From: Pseudoxanthomonas sp. JBR18
Lineage (GTDB): Bacteria; Pseudomonadota; Gammaproteobacteria; Xanthomonadales; Xanthomonadaceae
DNA length: 64,000 nucleotides
Reading direction: 5' to 3'
Assembly: GCF_028198165.1 (NCBI RefSeq)
Contig: NZ_CP116339.1
Coordinates: 2,177,001 to 2,241,000 of the forward strand
Every line of letters begins with the position of its first letter. Positions within the stretch are counted from its first letter, which is position 1. Below, one piece after another: positions 7,329-13,289 of this stretch. Under the pieces are notes generated by a model that was not told where the DNA came from, made no database searches, and worked only from the letters and a program-made list of their open reading frames with translations. The position numbers and the translations under genes were made by a program.

Positions 7329-9671
7329 ATGACTAACGATTTCGATCTGACTCCAGATCCCCGCGTTCTTCAAATTCTTGGCGAGATCAATTTAGACCAA
7401 TGGAAGTGTCTCGCGGAGCTAATCGACAACAGCGTGGATGCTTTCATAAATGCGCGCCGTGGTGGAGAGCAGGTTGGGTCGCCGTCAGTATCCATTAGTC
7501 TTCCCACACAAGATCGCGCTGATGCTGCGGTAACGATCCGAGACAACGGTCCAGGGATGACGATCGAGCAATTGGAGAGCGCTGTTCGAGCGGGATGGAG
7601 TGGAAATAATCCACTCGATAACCTTGGCTTATTCGGCATGGGCTTCAATATCGCAACCGCGCGTCTGGGCATGGTCACCGAGGTCTATGCTACCCGCGCG
7701 GGGGACCATGAGTGGACAGGGCTACGAATTGATCTCAACGAGCTGCGTCGAACGCGCAGCTATCAAACGCCACGCCTGACACGACCCAAGTCAGATCCGT
7801 CCTCACACGGAACCGAAATAAAGATTCTGCAACTCAAATCGGATCAGCGTGTTTATTTCGCTAAAAACGCCAATCACCAAAAGATTCGTAGGCAGTTGGC
7901 GCGGGTCTACGCGCCGTTGCTTTTGTCCAAGGATGATTCGTTCGCTCTACAACTGAATGGGCAGAACGTTCAACCGAAGCGCCCCTGCCATTGGGACCCC
8001 GATCGTTCGGTTCAAGGTGGCGATGGCAAGCCCGTGCACGCGGTGGAGGCCTTCGACTACGCGCTCCCGTCCCGACACTACTGCCTGACATGCATGATTT
8101 CTTTCTCAGGGCAGCAAGGCTGCCCGACCGCCAGCTCCGATTGTAAGACCATTGAGGTCAAGCGCCGACTGCACGGTTGGGTGGGGTTGCAGCGTTACAT
8201 GCATGAGGAGGATTTCGGCATTGACATTGTCAGAAACGGGCGTGTCATTGAAGTCCAGAACAAAGACTTGTTCGTGTGGACTGGAGGTGAGAGACCGGAG
8301 CGTGAGTACCCGATTGACGATCAGAGAAATCGAGGGCGATTCATCGGCGAGGTGCACCTCGACCATTGCCGAGTAAGTTACACCAAGGATCGATTCGAAC
8401 GGGATGACGCGTCCTGGGCGGAAATGGTGACCCTGATCAGAGGCGAGGGGCCACTACAGCCACAGAAAGCGCGCGCTTTGGGATTTGAACCGCCCGATGC
8501 TCCACTCTATCGCCTGTTTCAGGCGTTTCGTCGAAGCAGTCCGCAAGGAAAGACTGGACGCTGGTCACGGATTCTCGCTGTTAAGAATAACGAGCGGGCC
8601 ATGGAGATGGCCGATCTATTCAACAAGGGCGATCCGGAATATCAAGCGGACGATAAATGGTATGCGCTTGTCGAGGAGGAGGATCGCGGGATCGTTGGCG
8701 CGACGCCGGCAGCCACCGGCCCCGGGGCTGCGGCACCTGCGGCACCCGACGGTTTCCTTGATGATGGGGGTGCGGTGTCCCCAGGTAATTCAGGCCCGGT
8801 CTCACCGCCTAGTGGTGGCACGGAACCAGGTGAGACGGTGGTCGCTCCTACTCGCCAGAAGTTGCATGAGCTGTCGCGAGTCTATAAACACCCGCTTCTC
8901 AAGGTGGAATTTGCCGTTGAAGCATTCGTGGTTGGTCCCGGAGATCCGGACTTGCCGCGCAAGGCGCCTTGGACCCTGAAGATCGAGGACCCGGGTACAC
9001 GGACGTTCTTGTTTCTCTTCAATCCCGATCATCCGGTGTTCCGTTCCGTTACGATGACGCCGATGGACGCCGTTCTTTGCGAACTGGCATTCAAGACGTA
9101 TGAGTTTCTTCGGGATACAAGTCCCGGTTCGGCCGTGTTCGCTACGATTCTCGCGGACCTACGGGGCGAGTACGCCGATGACACCAAACTCGATCCGAAA
9201 AGCATTATTGCCTTGGCCGACAAGGCAATGCGGGACGTCGCCCAATCCATTTGCACAATTGCCGACGCGAGCGCATTTGGCGCTTTGTTCGCCGACATGC
9301 CGCAATCCGCGCAAGACAAGTTGCGTCGCAAAATCGCGTCGACGGGGATATCGAGTGCTCAGTCTGTTGTTGATTCCGGTGAATTCCTTGCGTACGCCGA
9401 GGCGGCTGATATTCGGCTGTTCACTTGCCGGCATCCGGAGTTGTTCTTTGATGGAAAATTCTGGGCGCAGCCATACGCCAGCCTGGATTATGGTGATGCG
9501 AAAGTTAACGACGAAGCCAGGGCGCGAGTGATCGAACGTTATGCCGCTTACTTGGCCGACGCCGTTTGGCTAGCCTCGCAGAGTCCGCGCGACCTTGACC
9601 GATGTGACAGGGATGAACTGATCCGCGCAACGCTTTCCGTGCGGCTTCTTGGTTCGGACGGAAACACGTGA
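7329..9671 (+). CDS. MutL/MORC-like GHKL ATPase of a restriction-modification system
   Basis: A 780-residue protein with an N-terminal GHKL ATP-binding fold: ELIDNSVDA (residues 30-38), DNGPGM (72-77) and GLFGMGF (100-106). This arrangement is typical of MutL, Hsp90 and MORC ATPases. A central region to about residue 440 is followed by a Pro/Gly/Ala-rich linker (about 455-510) and an unrecognised C-terminal domain. Comparative genomics (Iyer, Abhiman and Aravind on MutL homologues in restriction systems and MORC origins) places such ATPases beside cytosine methylases, Vsr and helicase-nucleases, which is the context here. It probably works as an ATP-driven clamp or loop-forming subunit that licenses the nuclease. 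It starts 20 bases after the methylase stop. Confidence 0.85.
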   Translation: MTNDFDLTPDPRVLQILGEINLDQWKCLAELIDNSVDAFINARRGGEQVGSPSVSISLPTQDRADAAVTIRDNGPGMTIEQLESAVRAGWSGNNPLDNLGLFGMGFNIATARLGMVTEVYATRAGDHEWTGLRIDLNELRRTRSYQTPRLTRPKSDPSSHGTEIKILQLKSDQRVYFAKNANHQKIRRQLARVYAPLLLSKDDSFALQLNGQNVQPKRPCHWDPDRSVQGGDGKPVHAVEAFDYALPSRHYCLTCMISFSGQQGCPTASSDCKTIEVKRRLHGWVGLQRYMHEEDFGIDIVRNGRVIEVQNKDLFVWTGGERPEREYPIDDQRNRGRFIGEVHLDHCRVSYTKDRFERDDASWAEMVTLIRGEGPLQPQKARALGFEPPDAPLYRLFQAFRRSSPQGKTGRWSRILAVKNNERAMEMADLFNKGDPEYQADDKWYALVEEEDRGIVGATPAATGPGAAAPAAPDGFLDDGGAVSPGNSGPVSPPSGGTEPGETVVAPTRQKLHELSRVYKHPLLKVEFAVEAFVVGPGDPDLPRKAPWTLKIEDPGTRTFLFLFNPDHPVFRSVTMTPMDAVLCELAFKTYEFLRDTSPGSAVFATILADLRGEYADDTKLDPKSIIALADKAMRDVAQSICTIADASAFGALFADMPQSAQDKLRRKIASTGISSAQSVVDSGEFLAYAEAADIRLFTCRHPELFFDGKFWAQPYASLDYGDAKVNDEARARVIERYAAYLADAVWLASQSPRDLDRCDRDELIRATLSVRLLGSDGNT

Positions 9672-9672
9672 A

Positions 9673-11349
9673 ATGGAGGGTTACTTTCTCGATTCGCGAC
9701 GGCTTCTCAACGGCTCCTGGCGAGCCTTCGAACGAGATATTGCCCGCCTCCTGGTGCAGAATGCTTTTGAAGATGTTCGCATAGTTGGTGGCTCGGGAGA
9801 TCGGGGCGCCGACGTTCTTGGGGTGAAGAACGGACAGCTCTGGGTCGTCCAATGCAAATTTACAAGTGACAGCTACCCCGATCCTCATGCGGTCGATGAG
9901 GTGGTTGAGGCCTCGCGCTATTACGAGGCGGATCGTCTGGCGATCGCGACATCGCGCGCTTTCGGACCAGCCCTGAATGGGGCGATCGATCGGTATGGCC
10001 GTCTCGGTATCCGCATCGAGTCACTTCCACCTGGTACCCTGATCGACATGATGCGGCGCAGCCCGGAGTATCCGAGGGCGCGGCGCGAACTGCGGGACTA
10101 TCAGGATGACTGCGTTCAGCGCCTTGGCGCCTCGCTTCGAGAGACCGGCCGGGGTCAACTGGTTCTAGCGACGGGGCTCGGAAAGACGGTGGTGATGGCG
10201 GAAACTACCGCTCAATTGCTACGGGACGGAGTGATCGACTCCGGGCGCATATTGGTGCTGGCCGATAAGCGCGAATTAGTTGAGCAACTTCAGCGGGAAT
10301 TCTGGCAACAGTTGCCCAAGAACATTCCCAGCCACCTCCTGGTTGGAGGCGAGCAACCGACATTTTGGGACGGCATTACGTTCGCCACGGTTCAGAGTGT
10401 TCTGCCGCGCCTGGGCGGCTTGCCACAGTTCGGCCTCGTGTGGGTGGACGAAGCGCACCACATCGGTTCGGAAAGCTTCCGTCGCGTGATCGACCAACTG
10501 GCGGCCCCCATGGTGGGTGGCGCAACGGCGACGCCTTGGCGGGGCGACCGTTTCGACATCGACACTGTTCTAGGGCAGCCTGTCGCGAAAATCGGCATTG
10601 ACGAAGGCCTACGCCGGGGCTTCCTGTGCGAGGCGGATTACCGCTTGTTAGCGGACAACGTTGACTGGGATTTCGTGCGCAAGCAATCGCGACACGAATA
10701 CTCAATCAAGGAGCTGAACACTCGCCTGCTCATCCCGACACGTGACGAAGAGGCCGCGCGCGTCATCGCGGACACATTCAAGGCCGAGGCACGTCGCAGC
10801 GTCATCGTGTTCTGCGCCGGCGTTGAACATGCGAAGATCTTTTCCGCCATGCTGCGCCTGTATGGTTTCAAGTCGGCCTATATCACTGGCGAAATGGATC
10901 CCCGTGAGAGGGAGAAGACAATGGCGGGGCTGCGCAGGGGCACCATCAACGCGGTAACGACGGTGGACATCTTCAATGAAGGTGTGGACGTGCCTGACGT
11001 GGATATGCTTGCGTTCATGCGCGTGACGCACAGCCGTCGCATCTTCGTTCAGCAACTCGGCCGAGGCTTGCGCCTGGCGCCGAACAAGGACAAGGTTGTG
11101 GTGCTCGATTTCGTGAGTGATCTACGCCGCATTTCCGAAGTGATTGATCTGCAGAAGTCGATTTCCGGCGACATGGAACGAATCGACTTGGTGGAGCGCG
11201 TGGTCCAATTCTCGGATCAAGGCGCCGGGCACTTCATGTTCGAGTGGCTCCTTGACCAAGCCGATCTCTTCAGTCGAGAGGGAGATGCAAAACTGGAGCT
11301 TCCGGAGTTCAATTTTCCAGTGCCCGCCTCGCCGGGGTCTGTCCAATGA
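9673..11349 (+). CDS. Mrr-like nuclease fused to SF2 helicase
   Basis: A 558-residue fusion. Residues 1-130 form an Mrr-type PD-(D/E)xK nuclease: GSGDRGADVLG with Asp47, then VVQCKF with Gln60 and Lys62. The rest is a DEAD/DEAH-box translocase: Walker A ATGLGKT, Walker B VDEAHHIG, motif III ATATPW and motif VI QQLGRGLR. This is the likely cleavage subunit of the restriction operon. ATG 9673 lies two bases after the ATPase stop; an in-frame TTG at 9649 is a less likely start. The four-base ATGA overlap with the next gene ties it to the same transcript. Confidence 0.9.
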   Translation: MEGYFLDSRRLLNGSWRAFERDIARLLVQNAFEDVRIVGGSGDRGADVLGVKNGQLWVVQCKFTSDSYPDPHAVDEVVEASRYYEADRLAIATSRAFGPALNGAIDRYGRLGIRIESLPPGTLIDMMRRSPEYPRARRELRDYQDDCVQRLGASLRETGRGQLVLATGLGKTVVMAETTAQLLRDGVIDSGRILVLADKRELVEQLQREFWQQLPKNIPSHLLVGGEQPTFWDGITFATVQSVLPRLGGLPQFGLVWVDEAHHIGSESFRRVIDQLAAPMVGGATATPWRGDRFDIDTVLGQPVAKIGIDEGLRRGFLCEADYRLLADNVDWDFVRKQSRHEYSIKELNTRLLIPTRDEEAARVIADTFKAEARRSVIVFCAGVEHAKIFSAMLRLYGFKSAYITGEMDPREREKTMAGLRRGTINAVTTVDIFNEGVDVPDVDMLAFMRVTHSRRIFVQQLGRGLRLAPNKDKVVVLDFVSDLRRISEVIDLQKSISGDMERIDLVERVVQFSDQGAGHFMFEWLLDQADLFSREGDAKLELPEFNFPVPASPGSVQ

Positions 11350-11882
11350 GTGCCGCATTGCCAACCGATATCAGAAATTGTATTCGGCAGAAAATTTGGG
11401 CCAAGGCGGATGAGTTGGATTGGCCAAGAATTTCAGACCTTGAGCGTACCGTTTGGTATGAGAACTGGACCAAAGACAAGGATGTGGGTGGCGTGCTTTC
11501 CCACTTCATGGATGCGAGGAAGGTCCGAGTTTATATCAAGGACTCGCTGCTCAAGCCTTATCTCCGGTCTCGACTGCAGGGCGACTGGGGTCGAGTGCTG
11601 CTCGCCATAAATATGAAGTCGCGTGAGGCTCTTATTAAAAAATCATATGATAAGCCACATGGACGTCAACTTATTGACGGGAAAATTATATGTTGGGGCA
11701 ATAGCAGGGAGTGGAAGTCGATCCTGATATCGGTTTTTGAACGAGCATATCAACTGGACTCAGGGTGTCCCTACGCGGCGGTGCTGGTGGAAAACGGAAA
11801 AACCACGAGCTCCGGAATGCGGGGAATGATTATGGATGCGAGCCAAAAGCTTGGATTACGGCACTTGGCGTGGATTGATTAA
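11346..11882 (+). CDS. Unrecognised 178-aa protein, last gene of the restriction operon
   Basis: Begins at ATG 11346 inside the helicase stop codon (ATGA overlap), so it is translationally coupled to the nuclease-helicase. It is a basic, tryptophan-rich protein with segments such as RTVWYENWTKDKDVGGVLSH, KDSLLKPYLRSRLQGDW and YAAVLVENGKTTSSGMRGM. I see no clear catalytic motif and do not recognise a family. GC content falls in its second half. Its conserved-looking operon position suggests an accessory specificity or nuclease subunit, but that is inference. Confidence 0.7.
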   Translation: MSAALPTDIRNCIRQKIWAKADELDWPRISDLERTVWYENWTKDKDVGGVLSHFMDARKVRVYIKDSLLKPYLRSRLQGDWGRVLLAINMKSREALIKKSYDKPHGRQLIDGKIICWGNSREWKSILISVFERAYQLDSGCPYAAVLVENGKTTSSGMRGMIMDASQKLGLRHLAWID

Positions 11883-12278
11883 CCCCTCAGGGTGGTCAAT
11901 GCGGCACTTTAAAGGTGATGAGATAGGACTGCTTTGGCGTCGTAGAGGTCGCTAAAAATCGGAGTCCAAGATTAGCCCCCTGTTTTTATTGAACGACGTA
12001 CCCGCTACTGAAGGCGGGGGGGCGTCGGTTTGCGCTCCAGATCGTGACCGCAGGATTTCCGTTACATCGGGCCAGAAATGTCTTACAGGACGTCGGGGCC
12101 TTGTCCTACATACCCGCTTACGGGGTAAATGCAACATATATCTGTCGCCCAAGCCATCACACCCGCGGGACGCGTAATCAGATGAGGTCTATTCCAGCCG
12201 GCCTGTTACCAGGTCAGGCGGAACTCTGAAGGGGGTCGGCGGAAGGGATACCCCGCCATCAAGCGCTGGGGCGACAAG
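11883..12278. other. Non-coding stretch after the restriction operon
   Basis: About 400 bases with no convincing gene, ribosome-binding site or repeat. Composition returns to GC-rich toward the right. The last ~80 bases before the terminator at 12279 contain several GC-rich inverted segments, so a small transcript ending there is possible, but I cannot assign an RNA family. Confidence 0.4.
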
Positions 12279-12306
12279 CCCTCCTGTCAAAGGGAGGGTT
12301 TTTTTT
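12279..12306 (+). terminator. Strong intrinsic terminator
   Basis: Stem CCCTCC (12279-12284) with GGAGGG (12293-12298), an eight-base loop, then eight T residues (12299-12306). It is oriented for plus-strand transcription, but the nearest plus-strand gene ends ~400 bases upstream. It may end the restriction operon or an unannotated small RNA. Confidence 0.8.
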
Positions 12307-12314
12307 GCGGCCAT

Positions 12315-12572
12315 TCAAGCTTTGAGCAGCTCGGTGATGTCCACTTCCAGCGCCTCCGCAAGCCGGCCAAGGCCACTGATCGAGATGTTGGTGACACAGC
12401 GCTCAAGCTGCGACACGTAGGTCCGGTGGAACTCTGCGGCTTCGGCCAGTTGCTCCTGACTCAATCCCTTTGCCTTTCTCAAGCGGCGAAGGTTGGTCGA
12501 GACGCGCTTGGCGGCGGTTGAAGGGTCGCGGTGTGGCGTATACGGGCCGGGTGGTTCCAGGACGTGCCACAT
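12315..12572 (-). CDS. XRE-family regulator (helix-turn-helix)
   Basis: An 85-residue DNA-binding protein with a Cro/C1-type helix-turn-helix: TNLRRLRKAKGLSQEQLAEA, FHRTYVSQLERCVTNISIS, LAEALEVDITELL. I chose ATG 12572 because GGAGG lies five bases upstream and the size then matches the paralogue at 12905 (80 aa). ATG codons at 12635 and 12680 would add N-terminal residues but lack a ribosome-binding site. The chosen site is buried in a ten-base-pair hairpin that abuts the start codon. It is a close paralogue of the 12905 protein, and together they probably control the adjacent lasso-peptide genes. Confidence 0.8.
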   Translation of the reverse strand: MWHVLEPPGPYTPHRDPSTAAKRVSTNLRRLRKAKGLSQEQLAEAAEFHRTYVSQLERCVTNISISGLGRLAEALEVDITELLKA

Positions 12573-12596
12573 CTGCGCCTCCGCTGGGAGGCGCAG
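12573..12596 (-). promoter_or_regulatory. Hairpin that sequesters the XRE ribosome-binding site
   Basis: On the minus strand CTGCGCCTCC, loop CAGC, then GGAGGCGCAG form a perfect ten-base-pair stem that ends directly before ATG 12572. The only good Shine-Dalgarno (GGAGG) lies in the 3' arm. If transcribed upstream, this would hold down translation. The caveat is that the stem would be coding if an upstream ATG is used. Confidence 0.5.
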
Positions 12597-12744
12597 AGGC
12601 GCATAGGCGATCTGAGGGCTCGCGTTTGTCGACATGGTGAGGATCAAAGGTGGCGGTGATGATTGGGCATCTTTGGCCATTCGTTCGCTGAAGAGCCGAC
12701 ATGGCTGTGCTTTGGAATGCTAGGCGCTATCAGTGCTTCAGTCT

Positions 12745-12761
12745 GCTACGAGATACGTAGC
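12745..12761. promoter_or_regulatory. Inverted repeat between the XRE genes
   Basis: GCTACG (12745-12750), five-base spacer AGATA, CGTAGC (12756-12761): perfect six-base arms. It lies in the divergent intergenic region and is a candidate operator, distinct from the 15-bp direct repeats nearby. Confidence 0.4.
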
Positions 12762-12836
12762 GTTCTGGCTGTCGCTCGCGGCGGGGCAGATATGCGGCAT
12801 CGGCCGGATGGCGGCTACGCCAATGCATCGTGGAAT

Positions 12837-12881
12837 CAGTAGAGCAATATGCAGTAGAACAATAATCTGTAGATCAGGATC
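12837..12881 (+). repeat. Three 15-bp direct repeats (iterons) before the XRE gene
   Basis: CAGTAGA at 12837, CAGTAGA at 12852 and CTGTAGA at 12867, exactly 15 bases apart, each followed by eight variable AT-rich bases. The array ends 24 bases before ATG 12905. The same heptamer and spacing recur three times at 13183-13227 before the receptor gene. This is a likely binding array for a shared regulator. Confidence 0.75.
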
Positions 12882-12904
12882 CATGGCCCAGAGATGCTGG
12901 GGGG

Positions 12905-13147
12905 ATGAAACTCAGGTCATCACCGTCGTCTCTGCCTACGGCCCGTGAGCTGATCGCGGCCAATATCCGCCGCCTTCGCAAGGCGAAGAATTTGAGCCAG
13001 GAACAATTGGCCGAGCTGGCACACCTGCACCGGACCTACGTGTCCCAGCTCGAGCGGTGCGTGACCAACATCTCCATCAATCGACTCGAGCGACTGGCCC
13101 GTGTCCTTGGTGTTGAGGTTTCCGAACTGCTGCACCCGCTTAGGTGA
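12905..13147 (+). CDS. XRE-family regulator (helix-turn-helix)
   Basis: An 80-residue Cro/C1-type regulator: NIRRLRKAKNLSQEQLAELA, HLHRTYVSQLERCVTNISIN, LARVLGVEVSELL. It is a near-copy of the 12315 gene in the helix-turn-helix core. Upstream there is a GGGGGG run at the start codon and an array of three 15-bp repeats. It is transcribed toward the TonB receptor and isopeptidase, whose promoter holds the same repeats. It is thus a candidate pathway regulator that also controls itself. Most characterised proteobacterial lasso clusters with these genes use FecI/FecR instead, which are not found here. Confidence 0.88.
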   Translation: MKLRSSPSSLPTARELIAANIRRLRKAKNLSQEQLAELAHLHRTYVSQLERCVTNISINRLERLARVLGVEVSELLHPLR

Positions 13148-13182
13148 GGATGTGCTTAAGGGTGGATAAGGTGGCGGGCGCA

Positions 13183-13227
13183 ATGTAGAGTCAAAGGCAG
13201 TAGAGATATAGTCTGTAGAAGTTTCAT
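13183..13227 (+). repeat. Three 15-bp direct repeats before the TonB receptor gene
   Basis: ATGTAGA at 13183, CAGTAGA at 13198 and CTGTAGA at 13213, again spaced by exactly 15 bases, with the last repeat followed by the receptor gene start at 13290. Heptamer and spacing match the array at 12837-12881, while the intervening eight bases differ. Selection on the heptamer and the helical phase is implied. Confidence 0.75.
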
Positions 13228-13289
13228 GCAGGTCTCACCACGCTAGGAAGTGGCTGGTTTACACACACTTCTGGGGCTGGAGAGGTTGC

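Noticed and set aside
12190..12300. Resemblance to SRP RNA (TTACCAGGTCAGG)
   Set aside because: Only the ACCAGGTCAGG run matches. The following GGAAGGAAGCAGCC loop region of bacterial 4.5S RNA is absent.
12837..13227. CRISPR-like repeats or plasmid iterons of a replication origin
   Set aside because: Repeats are heptamers at 15-base spacing, too short for CRISPR; there is no Rep gene or DnaA box, and they lie in promoters.
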